This document shows, piece after piece, positions 7,664-16,207 of a stretch of 48,480 bases of DNA. The DNA is taken from the NCBI GenBank assembly GCA_018693855.1, contig JABHMO010000029.1:1-48480 (forward strand). Direction: 5' to 3'. Each line of letters begins with the position of its first letter. The first letter of the stretch is position 1. The notes under the pieces were generated by a model that worked only from the letters and a program-made list of their open reading frames with translations, did not search any database and was not told the DNA's origin. The translations under genes and the position numbers were made by a program. The stretch comes from Candidatus Falkowiibacteriota bacterium. GTDB lineage: Bacteria; Patescibacteriota; Patescibacteriia; UBA11705; JABHMO01.

Positions 7664-7762
7664 GACGTATTTCCTTTTTTTGCGCGGTTGATTTCATTTT
7701 CTAATCAATTATTATAGTTTAATGGTATATAATGAAAAAGTCAATAATAATTGTTTGATTAC

Positions 7763-7790
7763 TTGATTATTTTGCTAAATCTGCTATAAT
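7763..7790 (+). promoter_or_regulatory. Promoter of the Nudix hydrolase gene
   Basis: TTGATT (7763-7768) and TATAAT (7785-7790) with 16 bp between them. The start would fall near 7797, about 55 bp before the ATG. Confidence 0.5.
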
Positions 7791-7851
7791 AGCTACTAAT
7801 TAAGTACATAGGAAAAAGTGGAAAGATGAAGGTGCGTATAGTTTGAAGTAT

Positions 7852-8289
7852 ATGAAGAACAAGTTTACAATTGGAGCATTTGCAATTATTGTTAATGAAC
7901 AGGACGAGGTTTTGCTTTGTTTAAGGAATGATTATGATCTGTGGAATTTGCCGGGCGGTGGAGTGGAGTCAGGGGAGTCGCCTTGGGATTGTGTCATTCG
8001 AGAAGTGAAGGAAGAGACTGGTTTGATTGTTGAAGTTGAAAAGTTACTTGGTGTGTACAGTAAACCTGATAATGATATTGTGTTTAATTATAAATGCAAA
8101 GTTGTCGGTGGTAAACTTCAATTAACCAGCGAAGCAAAACAACATAAGTATTATAAACTTGCAAATATCCCAGAAAACACCATCAAAAAACAAGTTGAAA
8201 GGATAAAAGATTATTATAATGAAACTAGTTTGGTGATGAAAGTTCAAACGGGATCATCTTCACTAAAAAATATTAAATCAAATTCGTAG
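7852..8289 (+). CDS. Nudix hydrolase
   Basis: A Nudix-fold pyrophosphohydrolase of 145 residues from the ATG at 7852; the track's 7843 start is a TTG three codons upstream. The Nudix box is complete: 'GGGVESGESPWDCVIREVKEETGLIV', with the REVKEE metal-binding core. It is preceded by 'DEVLLCLRNDYDLWNLPGG', as in MutT/ADP-ribose pyrophosphatase-like members. These enzymes clear oxidised nucleotides or nucleoside-diphosphate derivatives in the cytosol; the substrate is not readable. The C-terminal 25 residues are low-complexity and Ser/Lys rich. No SD is seen. lepA starts 27 bp downstream. Confidence 0.87.
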   Translation: MKNKFTIGAFAIIVNEQDEVLLCLRNDYDLWNLPGGGVESGESPWDCVIREVKEETGLIVEVEKLLGVYSKPDNDIVFNYKCKVVGGKLQLTSEAKQHKYYKLANIPENTIKKQVERIKDYYNETSLVMKVQTGSSSLKNIKSNS

Positions 8290-8316
8290 ATTTGTAGCGG
8301 ATTTGTTATTCGTAGT

Positions 8317-10137
8317 ATGATAAGAAATTTTTGTATCATCGCACACATCGATCATGGTAAGTCAACTTTGGCTGACCGGCTTTTGGAGTTGACGGGGACG
8401 ATTGATAAAAGAAATATGAAGGCGCAGATTCTCGATACGATGGAACTTGAGCAAGAGAGAGGCATTACGATTAAACTGCAACCTGCTCAAATGCTGTACA
8501 AGGATCATATCTTGAACTTAATTGATACTCCCGGTCATGTTGACTTTAGCTATGAAGTTTCAAGATCTTTGGCTGCTGTTGAAGGAGCTATTCTTTTAGT
8601 GGACGCTGCTCAAGGCGTGCAAGCTCAAACATTGGCAAATCTATATTTAGCAATTGAACAAGGTTTGGAAATTATTCCAGTTTTGAATAAAATCGATCTA
8701 CCAGCCGCTAATGTAGAAAAAGCTTCTAATGAGATTATTGCATTACTTGGCTGTGAAAAAGAAGATATTTTGAAATGTAGTGCCAAGACAGGTGAAGGGG
8801 TTGAACAGATTTTAGATAAAGTAATTGAAAAAGTACCAGAGCCAAATATTACAGAAAAAGATAAAACAAGAGCTTTAATTTTTGATTCATTCTACGATGA
8901 ATACAAAGGAGTTGTTGCGTACGTTCGTGTGGTTGATGGAAAAATTGAAAAAGGCAGCAAGGTCTATATGGCAGGAACAAAGGCTGAGGCTGAAGTTTTA
9001 GATTGTGGAGTTCTTAAACCTGATCTTGTTTCAAAAAATAAACTTGATACAGGTGAGATTGGATACGTTGTGACAGGCCTCAAAGAGATTGAATACTGTC
9101 GAGTTGGTGATACTATCACTTTGAACAGTCTAAAAGATGATATAGACTCTCTACCAGGTTACAAAGAAGTGAAGCCAATGGTTTACGCTGGGATTTTTTG
9201 TAGTGAAGGTAATGAATATGAGGAACTTCGAAGTGCAATTGGTAAATTAAAATTAAACGATGCAGCTCTTCTCTATGAACCAGAAAATTCGCCTGTTTTA
9301 GGTTTTGGTTTCCGATGTGGGTTCCTGGGGATGCTTCATCTTGAGATATTCCAAGAACGATTACGAAGAGAGTTTGATCTTGATCTGGTTGTTACAGCTC
9401 CAAGTGTTGCATACAAAGTTTTGTTAAAATCTAATAATAAGTTTCCGCCAGGGATTAAGACAGAGCAGATCCTATCAGATGATTCATATTTGATGAAAAA
9501 CCCAAATGAATTTCCGGATTTTACTGTAATTGATCATATTGAAGAACCAATTATGAACGTTGATATTGTTGCACCGAGTGACTATATGGGGAATATTATG
9601 ACACTTGTACAGGAGAGTCGTGGTGAATATTTGAATACTGAATATATTGATGAAACTCGTGTAATTCTTCATTATCGAATTCCTCTGGCAATGTTAATTG
9701 TTGATTTTTATGACAAATTAAAAACCGTCAGTTCAGGATATGGTTCAATGAACTACGAATTTTTTGAACACAAAACAGCTGATTTACAAAAAATGAATGT
9801 TCTTGTTGGTGAAGAGGTAATTGAAGCTTTTTCAACTATTGTTTATCGCGATAGTGCTTTTAATACGGGTAAGAAGATAGTTAAAAGTTTGAAAGAAACT
9901 ATTCCTCGTCAACAGTTTGTCATTAAACTTCAAGCAGCTATTGGTGGGAAAATTATCGCAGCCGAGAGAATCTCTGCTTTGCGAAAAGATGTTACCGCGA
10001 AGCTGTACGGTGGTGACTATTCACGAAGACAGAAACTTCTTACTAAACAGAAAAAGGGTAAGAAGAAAATGATGCAGTTCGGTAAAGGGAAAGTTAATAT
10101 TCCGCCTGAAGCCTTTCTCGCTGTCATGAAACGGTAG
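8317..10137 (+). CDS. lepA: Elongation factor 4 (LepA), ribosome back-translocase GTPase
   Basis: A 606-residue translational GTPase of the usual LepA length. G1 is 'AHIDHGKST' (near residue 10), G3 'DTPGHVDF', G4 'NKID' and G5 'SAK'. Domains II, III and V follow, and the LepA-specific C-terminal tail 'YGGDYSRRQKLLTKQKKG' is present, which separates it from EF-G. It acts on the ribosome, where EF4 is linked to back-translocation or initiation and biogenesis under stress. The ATG is 27 bp after the Nudix gene with no SD, so the two may be co-transcribed. Confidence 0.96.
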   Translation: MIRNFCIIAHIDHGKSTLADRLLELTGTIDKRNMKAQILDTMELEQERGITIKLQPAQMLYKDHILNLIDTPGHVDFSYEVSRSLAAVEGAILLVDAAQGVQAQTLANLYLAIEQGLEIIPVLNKIDLPAANVEKASNEIIALLGCEKEDILKCSAKTGEGVEQILDKVIEKVPEPNITEKDKTRALIFDSFYDEYKGVVAYVRVVDGKIEKGSKVYMAGTKAEAEVLDCGVLKPDLVSKNKLDTGEIGYVVTGLKEIEYCRVGDTITLNSLKDDIDSLPGYKEVKPMVYAGIFCSEGNEYEELRSAIGKLKLNDAALLYEPENSPVLGFGFRCGFLGMLHLEIFQERLRREFDLDLVVTAPSVAYKVLLKSNNKFPPGIKTEQILSDDSYLMKNPNEFPDFTVIDHIEEPIMNVDIVAPSDYMGNIMTLVQESRGEYLNTEYIDETRVILHYRIPLAMLIVDFYDKLKTVSSGYGSMNYEFFEHKTADLQKMNVLVGEEVIEAFSTIVYRDSAFNTGKKIVKSLKETIPRQQFVIKLQAAIGGKIIAAERISALRKDVTAKLYGGDYSRRQKLLTKQKKGKKKMMQFGKGKVNIPPEAFLAVMKR

Positions 10138-10244
10138 TAGATTGCTGATATGCATGTAAGGCTATGCGGTTAGATTATTCATATTAACTTAATTTCAACT
10201 CAATTTCAACTCAATTTTAACTTTATAAACCTGGAGGGGTACTC

Positions 10245-10337
10245 ATGATTGTTAAAATAATTGTACTTCTGATTCTATTTGTTATATTGAGGGGTGGACG
10301 ACAGACCGTGTGGTATATCAGAAATAGGAAACAATAA
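10245..10337 (+). CDS. Small 30-residue membrane protein
   Basis: Too short for the ORF track. A strong SD (GGAGGGG, 10233-10239) sits six bases before an ATG that opens 30 codons and ends in TAA. The product is a single hydrophobic helix, 'IVKIIVLLILFVIL', followed by a basic tail (RGGRQTVWYIRNRKQ), so the N-terminus would be outside or embedded and the tail in the cytosol. A terminator follows at once. The combination of SD, helix with positive-inside tail and terminator supports a real gene. Its function is unknown. Confidence 0.6.
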   Translation: MIVKIIVLLILFVILRGGRQTVWYIRNRKQ

Positions 10338-10367
10338 AAAAGGACTCATCATGTGATGTCCTTTTTA
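10338..10367 (+). terminator. Terminator after the 30-residue ORF
   Basis: AAAAAGGAC and GTCCTTTTT pair around a short stem ATCA/TGAT, and T-rich sequence follows. It can work on both strands. Confidence 0.75.
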
Positions 10368-10370
10368 GAT

Positions 10371-10399
10371 TTGACAAAAGTTTATAATTAGTGTAGTAT
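10371..10399 (+). promoter_or_regulatory. Promoter of the 31-residue ORF
   Basis: TTGACA (10371-10376), 17 bp, TAGTAT (10394-10399). A leader of about 30 nt leads to an AGGAGGG SD. Confidence 0.7.
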
Positions 10400-10434
10400 G
10401 TGATAGCAACTCAATACATCAGGAGGGAAGAACC

Positions 10435-10530
10435 GTGTCCAAAAATACAACGTCTTATTACTGCCAACGAATAATTCTTTTATCAACAGTTTTAGCTGTT
10501 ATCTGTTTTGTCGGAGGTTGCCTCATGTGA
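10435..10530 (+). CDS. Small 31-residue membrane protein (GTG start)
   Basis: Too short for the ORF track. AGGAGGG lies seven bases before GTG, and 31 codons follow to TGA. The product has a short polar N-terminus and a hydrophobic helix 'IILLSTVLAVICFVGGCLM' that runs to the C-terminus. The GGC motif resembles a lipobox but lies at the very end, so a lipoprotein is unlikely. It has its own consensus promoter upstream and comes 97 bp after another tiny membrane ORF. I do not recognise the family. A type I toxin-like or stress micro-protein is possible, but nothing here proves it. Confidence 0.55.
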   Translation: MSKNTTSYYCQRIILLSTVLAVICFVGGCLM

Positions 10531-10562
10531 ACTCGTCTACTCTTAGCCGGGTTTTTTGAATT

Positions 10563-10664
10563 CTAAAATAGGAATAGTGCACTCATACTCCAGAGAATCA
10601 TTGATAGAATGATAATGATTGAAAAAATTATCCAGACTATTTTTTGTGTTTTACGTAAAGACAT
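10563..10664 (-). CDS. Small 33-residue membrane protein on the minus strand
   Basis: Too short for the ORF track. The minus strand reads ATG, 33 codons, TAG. A basic N-terminus (MSLRKTQK) leads into one long hydrophobic helix 'IVWIIFSIIIILSMILW' and a hydrophobic tail. A basic N-terminus before a single helix predicts Nin-Cout. There is no SD, as for the housekeeping genes of this genome. I have the impression that short 'KTQKII...ILSMVL' proteins occur widely in CPR genomes, but this is memory and not a search. It converges on the two plus-strand tiny membrane ORFs. Confidence 0.5.
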   Translation of the reverse strand: MSLRKTQKIVWIIFSIIIILSMILWSMSALFLF

Positions 10665-10684
10665 AGTAAAATAGGGAGATAGTA

Positions 10685-10795
10685 TGTAGAAAGTAGAAGT
10701 TGGTTAGGTACTTGGAAATAAGATGTTAGATTAATGTAGTAAACTAATCCAATTTCTATCTTCCATTTTCCTAACAATCATCAATCTTCCATATA
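10685..10795. repeat. Imperfect inverted word repeat before recJ
   Basis: Left-arm words such as AGAAGTTGGTTAGG and TTGGAAATAAGATG face right-arm words CTATCTTCCATTTTCCTAAC and CATCAATCTTCCAT, giving a long imperfect hairpin directly 5' of recJ. No gene is seen in it. Confidence 0.5.
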
Positions 10796-10804
10796 CCTTG
10801 ATCT

Positions 10805-12532
10805 ATGAATAAAAAATGGCAGCTTGCCGAACTATTTACAGATGATTATCAAAAAAGGTTTGAAAATTATCATCCGTTGATAACACAGCTATTATACAAC
10901 AGAACGTTCCAAGATCCAAGTGATGTTGATCTTTTTTTTAATCCAGACTTTGATAAATTGCATGATCCCTTCTTGTTTACTGATATGAAGAAAGCTGTTG
11001 CTAGGATTTGGGAAGCAATTGGAAATAATGAGAAAATATTGATCCATGGTGATTATGATGCTGACGGTGTGACGAGTAGTTCTATTTTGTATAAGGTTTT
11101 GACTGCTTTGAATGCTGAGGTGGATGTTTTTATTCCACATCGAGAAAAAGACGGGTATGGATTGAATAAAAAAAATGTTCAGAAATTTGTTGATGAAAGA
11201 GTTAAATTGCTTATCACTGTTGATTGTGGAATAACTAATTTTGAAGAGATCGAGGAGTTAAATAAGAAAAAGATTGATGTTATTGTAACAGATCATCATG
11301 AACCACCTGAAAAATTGCCAAATGCTTTGGCAATCATTGATCCAAAAGTAAAAACAGAAAAATATCCATTTAAGGAACTTTCTGGCGCAGGCGTTGCGTA
11401 CAAATTGGCTCAATCCATCTTTGCTGATAAAAGAATTAAAGAACACGAAGAAGAGTTGTACTATCATGGAGGTTCTCAAGGCTTTTTGAAATGGATTCTA
11501 GATATTGTGGCTATTGGAACAGTGGCAGATGTTGTCCCTTTGCTTGATGAAAATAGAATCTTAGTAAAGTGGGGACTGCTTGTTCTTGAGAAAACTCGTA
11601 ATATTGGATTGAAAAAATTGCTAGAAGTTGTTGGAAACAAACAAATAACTTCATATACAATTGGGTATCAGATTGCTCCAAGGCTAAACGCTGTCGGTCG
11701 GATTGATCATGCTAGGAAGGCGTTTGAACTTTTAGTGTCTGATAATGAATCAGAAGCAGAAACACTAGCTCAAGAACTTCATAAGTGTAATCAGTCAAGA
11801 CAAAAGATTACCGAGGTGATGATGGATGAAGCAAGATCGCAGATGAATGAACAGAGTCCAAACATGATCTTTGCGTATCATGCTGACTGGTCAGCTGGGG
11901 TGGTTGGTATTGTGGCAGGGAAGTTGGCTGATGAATTCTATCGACCAGTTATTGTCATGACAAAAAATCAAGGAATGATTACAGGTTCAGGTCGAAGTAT
12001 TGAGGAGTTTAACATCATTGAAGGATTAAGGAATTTTGACGAACTTTTTGCTCGATATGGCGGACACAGTCAAGCATGTGGGTTTACACTTGAGAATGAA
12101 AACTTGTTAGATGATTTCAAAAGTAAGTTGTCGGGCTTAGTTGATGAGCATCTTGGCGACAAAGATCTCAGTCCAGTGCTCAAAGTGGAGGCTGAGATTA
12201 ATTATAATGATTTAACTTTTGAAGTTGTTGAACTGATAAATAAGTTTGAACCTTTCGGTGAACGAAATAATAAACCCTTGTTTTTGTTGAAAGATCTTTT
12301 TATCACGGCTCTGGATCATATAGGAGAAAACAGTAACCATCTGCGATTGATGGTCAAACAGAAAGATTGTCCTGTGATTATTAAACTACTTTCCTTTTTT
12401 GGCGTAGAAAAATGGCCTAATCTAAATATCGGTTACACAATAGATGCCGTTTGCGAAGTTGGGATAAATGAATGGAACGGTCGACGAGATATCGAGTTTA
12501 AGATTGTTGATTTACATAAAGTCAAGGAATAA
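10805..12532 (+). CDS. recJ: Single-stranded-DNA exonuclease RecJ
   Basis: A 575-residue DHH/DHHA1 phosphoesterase that degrades single-stranded DNA 5' to 3' in recombination and base-excision or mismatch repair. The metal-binding motifs are in order: 'HGDYDADGVTSSSIL' (near residue 80), 'TVDCGI', 'TDHHEPP' (the DHH motif), 'GTVADVVP', and in the DHHA1 half 'GVVGIVAGKLADEF' and 'GGHSQACGF'. A C-terminal OB-like domain follows. The length is usual. There is no SD; the ATG follows a word repeat. Together with mutS, lexA and an SRAP-like protein it makes up the DNA-repair content of the window. Confidence 0.94.
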   Translation: MNKKWQLAELFTDDYQKRFENYHPLITQLLYNRTFQDPSDVDLFFNPDFDKLHDPFLFTDMKKAVARIWEAIGNNEKILIHGDYDADGVTSSSILYKVLTALNAEVDVFIPHREKDGYGLNKKNVQKFVDERVKLLITVDCGITNFEEIEELNKKKIDVIVTDHHEPPEKLPNALAIIDPKVKTEKYPFKELSGAGVAYKLAQSIFADKRIKEHEEELYYHGGSQGFLKWILDIVAIGTVADVVPLLDENRILVKWGLLVLEKTRNIGLKKLLEVVGNKQITSYTIGYQIAPRLNAVGRIDHARKAFELLVSDNESEAETLAQELHKCNQSRQKITEVMMDEARSQMNEQSPNMIFAYHADWSAGVVGIVAGKLADEFYRPVIVMTKNQGMITGSGRSIEEFNIIEGLRNFDELFARYGGHSQACGFTLENENLLDDFKSKLSGLVDEHLGDKDLSPVLKVEAEINYNDLTFEVVELINKFEPFGERNNKPLFLLKDLFITALDHIGENSNHLRLMVKQKDCPVIIKLLSFFGVEKWPNLNIGYTIDAVCEVGINEWNGRRDIEFKIVDLHKVKE

Positions 12533-12639
12533 TTGCTAATTGATTTTTTGCTATTTGTGGACTAAGGTCTTGAAAGTTTTTATAATATGTTGTAGTATAT
12601 AATCATATTTTATTAAATTAAATCTAATTGATTATTGCT

Positions 12640-14088
12640 ATGAAAACAATTTTTGGTCGCGTGTTCAGATTTTTCGATTTGAATAATCTTACACTAAAGA
12701 GACTAGCTTTCTTTTTTTTATTTGTAGGACTTTTGTGTGTTATTCCTATGGTTGTAGCGTCTGCAGACGGTGGTCATGAAGCCGGTGGGCATGGAGGTGA
12801 GGCTGCTCAAACATTCTTCTGGATCGCGATTGTGTTACTTGCTGCAAAGCTGTCAAGTCTAGTCGAACGAGTTGGCCAACCATCTGTTCTGGGGGAGTTA
12901 GTTATGGGTGTTGTACTTGGTAATCTTGTTTTACTTGGAATCAATTTTTTCGAACCACTAAAGGATAATCAAATTATCGCTTTTCTTTCGGAGTTAGGTG
13001 TTGTTATTTTGCTTTTCCAAATTGGACTTGAATCAAATATTCACGAGATGAAAAAAGTCGGAATGAAGGCTTTTATGGTTGCTATTGTTGGAGTTGTTGT
13101 GCCTTTTGTTCTGGGTGCTTATATTGTAGGGCCATTGTTAATGCCAGGGCTTAGTTCTCACGCGTATCTTTTCCTAGGTGCTGCTTTGACTGCGACGTCG
13201 GTTGGTATTACGGCTCGAGTATTTCAAGAACTTGGAAAATTAAAATTAAAAGAAGCACAAATTATTTTAGGAGCTGCTGTTATTGATGATATTCTAGGAT
13301 TGATAATTCTTGCAGTTATTAGTGCTATGGTCACCCTGGGAGCTGTTAGTCTAGGTATGATTTCTTTGATCCTTGCAAAGGCAATTCTGTTTTTAGTAGG
13401 TTCAATTGTCTTGGGTCAGTTACTAACAAAGCATATTAGTAAGTTCTTTTCAAAGATTCATACTGGTGTTGCAATGAAATTTACAATTATTATTAGTTTT
13501 GGTTTAATATTTGCATTTTTAGCTCAGAAAATTGGACTTGCTCCAATTGTTGGTGCTTTTGCTGCTGGTTTGATTTTGGATCCAGTTCACTTCAAATATT
13601 TCAAAGATGCTCATATTGTTCAAGATATTAAACACGAAATCAAAGATGTACGGTCTGACGTTCGTGAAAAAATTTATAAGGTAATAAGACCTCACGCTGA
13701 TCGTCATATTGAGGATTTAATTGAGCCGCTTGGACATTTTGTTATCCCGATATTCTTTATTGTTACCGGTATGGCTGTAAAATTAGAAACGCTCGGAGAT
13801 TTGAGAATCGTGTTAGTTGCCTTGGCAATTACTATTGTTGCATTTATTGGTAAATACGTTACAGGGTTTTTTGCAGGGAAAGGTGTTAATAGATCATTGA
13901 TTGGATTTGGAATGGTTCCTCGAGGTGAAGTCGGTTTGATCTTTGCTACGATTGGAAAAGGACTTGGTGTTGTGTCCGACGAAGTGTTTTCTGTTATTGT
14001 TATAATGGTGATTTTAACTACATTACTAACACCTCCAATATTAACTCTATTATTGAAACGACAGGACAGAATTGAGAAAAACGCATAA
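12640..14088 (+). CDS. Cation:proton antiporter, CPA2 / KefB-like
   Basis: Start taken at the ATG 12640; the track's TTG at 12628 adds only four residues. The protein has 482 residues. A signal-like hydrophobic N-terminus (about residues 20-40, ending 'VVASADGG') and a His/Gly-rich linker 'GGHEAGGHGGE' lead into about 12 membrane segments of the Na+/H+ exchanger fold. Family features are 'VLGELVMGVVLGN', 'FQIGLE', 'GAALTATSVGITARV', 'AAVIDDILGLI' (paired Asp of the ion site) and 'GFGMVPRGEVGLIFA'. There is no RCK/TrkA-N domain. It should exchange Na+ or K+ for protons at the membrane. A cytosolic insertion follows 'DPVHFKYFK'. Confidence 0.88.
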   Translation: MKTIFGRVFRFFDLNNLTLKRLAFFFLFVGLLCVIPMVVASADGGHEAGGHGGEAAQTFFWIAIVLLAAKLSSLVERVGQPSVLGELVMGVVLGNLVLLGINFFEPLKDNQIIAFLSELGVVILLFQIGLESNIHEMKKVGMKAFMVAIVGVVVPFVLGAYIVGPLLMPGLSSHAYLFLGAALTATSVGITARVFQELGKLKLKEAQIILGAAVIDDILGLIILAVISAMVTLGAVSLGMISLILAKAILFLVGSIVLGQLLTKHISKFFSKIHTGVAMKFTIIISFGLIFAFLAQKIGLAPIVGAFAAGLILDPVHFKYFKDAHIVQDIKHEIKDVRSDVREKIYKVIRPHADRHIEDLIEPLGHFVIPIFFIVTGMAVKLETLGDLRIVLVALAITIVAFIGKYVTGFFAGKGVNRSLIGFGMVPRGEVGLIFATIGKGLGVVSDEVFSVIVIMVILTTLLTPPILTLLLKRQDRIEKNA

Positions 14089-14108
14089 TTATGCGATAAT
14101 ACGTTCAT

Positions 14109-14639
14109 ATGTCAGAACTTATATTTGCAATTATTATCATAGTCGTTCTTACTTTTGCCGTTGCAGGGTATATGGCTGCGCCATGGTTGCCGACGCGTCG
14201 TCGTGAACGAAAGATTTTGCTTGAAAAAGTTAATGTACAAGATGAAAGTATCGTTTATGATTTAGGCTGTGGTGACGGATCGGTTTTGTTTGATTTTGCA
14301 AAGACGTATAAAAAAACAACATTTATTGGTTTTGAAATTTCGTTATTGCCCTATTGTATTGCGAAGTTAAGAAAGTTGTTTAATTATAAAAAATACAAAA
14401 ACGTAAAGATCAAGTATCGCAACTTATTCACACAACCGTTAAATGACGCAGATATCGTTTTCGTCTTTTTATTATCAAAGTCCTATAAAAAATTGTATAA
14501 GAAGTTTAGCTCCGAGCTAAAACCGGATTGTTTAGTTATTGTCGAGGCCTGGCCAATTGACGGCATTTTACCGATAACTTCCTTTCGCCAGAAAGATAGT
14601 TTACCTATTTATGTCTACAAAGGATCTCGATTTACATAA
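14109..14639 (+). CDS. Membrane-anchored class I SAM-dependent methyltransferase
   Basis: 176 residues. One hydrophobic helix (residues 3-22) is followed by a Pro/Arg-rich linker 'PWLPTRRRERK' and a Rossmann methyltransferase domain. Motif I is 'VYDLGCGDGSVLFDFA', the acidic end of strand beta2 is 'FIGFEIS', and 'DADIVFVFLLSK' matches motif IV. Small single-anchor methyltransferases of this build occur in CPR and other bacteria; the substrate is unknown. It starts 20 bp after the antiporter stop with no SD, so the two are likely co-transcribed. Downstream is the striking 10-bp tandem repeat. Confidence 0.8.
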   Translation: MSELIFAIIIIVVLTFAVAGYMAAPWLPTRRRERKILLEKVNVQDESIVYDLGCGDGSVLFDFAKTYKKTTFIGFEISLLPYCIAKLRKLFNYKKYKNVKIKYRNLFTQPLNDADIVFVFLLSKSYKKLYKKFSSELKPDCLVIVEAWPIDGILPITSFRQKDSLPIYVYKGSRFT

Positions 14640-14646
14640 AAATTAA

Positions 14647-14822
14647 CTTCGACTCGCTTCGATTTACTTCGACTTGCTTCGATTCACTTCGACTTGCTTC
14701 GATTCACTTCGACTTGCTTCGATTCACTTCGACTTGCTTCGATTCATTTCGACTCGCTTCGATTCATTTCGACTCGCTTCGATTCACTTCGACTTGCTCC
14801 GATTTACATCGATTCACTTCAC
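14647..14822 (+). repeat. 10/20-bp tandem repeat (TTCGAYTYRC units)
   Basis: About 17 consecutive decamers of the type CTTCGACTTG / CTTCGATTCA fill the gap between the methyltransferase and RNase HI genes and stop at the RNase HI start codon. The second-order period is 20 bp. The ORF-track entries at 14674 and 14714 translate this repeat (RFTSTCFDSF...) and their N-terminal parts are not real coding sequence. Confidence 0.9.
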
Positions 14823-14824
14823 CT

Positions 14825-15226
14825 ATGAAATTAATAATCCAAACAGACGGCGGTTCACGTGGTAATCCCGGTCCCTCAGCCGCAGGCGTAGTTATCTACG
14901 ATGAGAACAAGAAAGAACTTGAGCGGTTCGGTACATTTTTAGATACTCAAACAAATAATTACGCTGAGTATATGGGTGTTGTGATTGCTCTGGAAAGGGC
15001 TGTCGAGATGGGAGCTGATGAGATTGATTTTAAGTTAGACAGTGAATTACTTGTAAAACAGCTGAACCGAGAATACAAAGTAAAAAATCCAGCTTTAGCT
15101 CAACTCTTCCTAAAAATATACAACCTTCAATCAAAAGTAAAAAAAGTCACTTACGCTCACGTCTATCGGGAAGATAATAAAGAGGCGGATAGGGTAGTGA
15201 ATGAGATTCTCGATGAAAGGTCTTAA
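14825..15226 (+). CDS. rnhA: Ribonuclease HI family protein
   Basis: Start taken at ATG 14825 (MKLIIQTDGG...), giving 133 residues; the longer track ORF runs back into the tandem repeat. The fold is RNase H: 'IQTDGGSRGNPGPSAAG' supplies the first catalytic Asp, 'TNNYAEYMGVVIAL' the Glu, and 'DFKLDSELLVKQL' the second Asp. 'REDNKEADRVVNEI' near the end gives the His/Asp region of this family. It would cut the RNA strand of RNA-DNA hybrids. It resembles the short 'reverse transcriptase-like' RNase H group more than E. coli RnhA because the basic protrusion is absent. No SD is seen. Confidence 0.88.
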   Translation: MKLIIQTDGGSRGNPGPSAAGVVIYDENKKELERFGTFLDTQTNNYAEYMGVVIALERAVEMGADEIDFKLDSELLVKQLNREYKVKNPALAQLFLKIYNLQSKVKKVTYAHVYREDNKEADRVVNEILDERS

Positions 15227-15270
15227 TTTCTAGCGAACTTCGGTTTGCGTATAGATATTTTTTTAAAATG

Positions 15271-15303
15271 AAGAACCCCGAGCCAAGTTTGGCTGGGGTT
15301 CTT
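15271..15303. terminator. Bidirectional terminator between rnhA and the lipoprotein gene
   Basis: AAGAACCCC-AGCCAA pairs with TTGGCT-GGGGTTCTT, with a T-run on the plus side and AT-rich sequence on the other. It serves two convergent genes. Confidence 0.85.
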
Positions 15304-15330
15304 TTGTTACAGGTTAGCGAAAGTGTGCTC

Positions 15331-16137
15331 TTACCGGCAGTTCGGATCCTGGCCGGAGTCAGGATCGTCGCACCAGATGGAACGCGGATTTTCGTCATCG
15401 AAGGGGTCATGAACGAACGAATCCGTGATTTCCGGGGCCAGGTTGAGCTTCTGGATGTCGTCGCAGGTTGCCGTGTCCCAATTGATGTCGGCGACTTTGA
15501 TGAGCGATCTCACGTTGGGTAATGCGATGGCGATGGGGGAGCATTCTTGTCCCATTACCGAGATCGTCACGGTTGCTGCTACTGGATAGTCGGTCCTCCA
15601 GTAGTTTTGGACTACGACACGCATGGTCTGCTGAGGTTCATCGATCACGATGGTCTCAGTTGCCATTCCGTTCACGGCGTCCATGTCCAGTCGCCCCCAG
15701 AAGGTCCTGTTGTGGTAAATCAAGATGGAATCGTCGACTTCCCGTTGCGAGTGGTCGTAACAGAACGTGCCTCCATTCCATGACAATGCATAGGAGAAAA
15801 CACAGTACTCATTGGACTCGCAATCTCGGTCTACTTCGCAGAGCCTGAGATCATCCCTTTCGTAGCCTGGGGTGCGACCGGGTTGCGAAATGTAGTACGT
15901 CCCACCGTTCCGATACCTCGCGGCGGTCAGATCGAGGTCTCCGTGATCAGCGTTCCACTCGAGCTTGATCACGATCGGAGGCCCCTCGTACTGCGGCTCA
16001 TTGTCCTCGAGCACGCAGTGAGTGCCTTCACACTCGAGTTCGCTGTTGAGGTTTTGGTCCTTCAGGTCGGTTTCGATGCAACCAACCAACAGAGTGGCCG
16101 CGGCGAGAAGGGACAGTAACAAGAAACGTTTGGTCAT
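15331..16137 (-). CDS. GC-rich secreted lipoprotein, probably acquired by transfer
   Basis: Start taken at the ATG 16137 because AAAGGAG lies just before it; the 301-residue track ORF begins upstream of the SD. The 268-residue product has a signal peptide 'KRFLLLSLLAAATLLVGC' with lipobox LVGC. The body contains 'DHGDLDLTAARY', 'CEVDRDCESNEYC', 'TIVIDEPQQTMRVVVQNYW' and 'VAATVTISVMG'. This recalls secreted 'DLDL' beta-sandwich domains and Cys-paired segments common in Myxococcota-like lipoproteins (memory, not a search). GC is far above the neighbours. It has its own consensus promoter and a terminator. Likely surface-exposed; function unknown. Confidence 0.8.
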   Translation of the reverse strand: MTKRFLLLSLLAAATLLVGCIETDLKDQNLNSELECEGTHCVLEDNEPQYEGPPIVIKLEWNADHGDLDLTAARYRNGGTYYISQPGRTPGYERDDLRLCEVDRDCESNEYCVFSYALSWNGGTFCYDHSQREVDDSILIYHNRTFWGRLDMDAVNGMATETIVIDEPQQTMRVVVQNYWRTDYPVAATVTISVMGQECSPIAIALPNVRSLIKVADINWDTATCDDIQKLNLAPEITDSFVHDPFDDENPRSIWCDDPDSGQDPNCR

Positions 16138-16207
16138 GGAAAGCTCCTTTCGTGAGCTATGGGAAGAATGGGTAAAATGCCCGTAAAATGAACTCTTAAT
16201 GATTGTA

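Noticed and set aside
14647-14822. CRISPR array
   Set aside because: The repeats are contiguous 10-bp degenerate words with no spacers, and no cas genes are near.
14674-14865. ORF of 63 residues (MLRFTSTCFDSLRL...) and the N-terminal extension of the RNase HI ORF
   Set aside because: Both are translations of the TTCGAYTYRC tandem repeat; the RNase HI homology starts exactly at ATG 14825.
15268-16119. Several plus-strand ORFs (15268, 15522, 15547, 15883) opposite the GC-rich lipoprotein
   Set aside because: They are antisense shadows caused by the high GC of the minus-strand gene, which has a lipobox signal peptide, SD, promoter and terminator.
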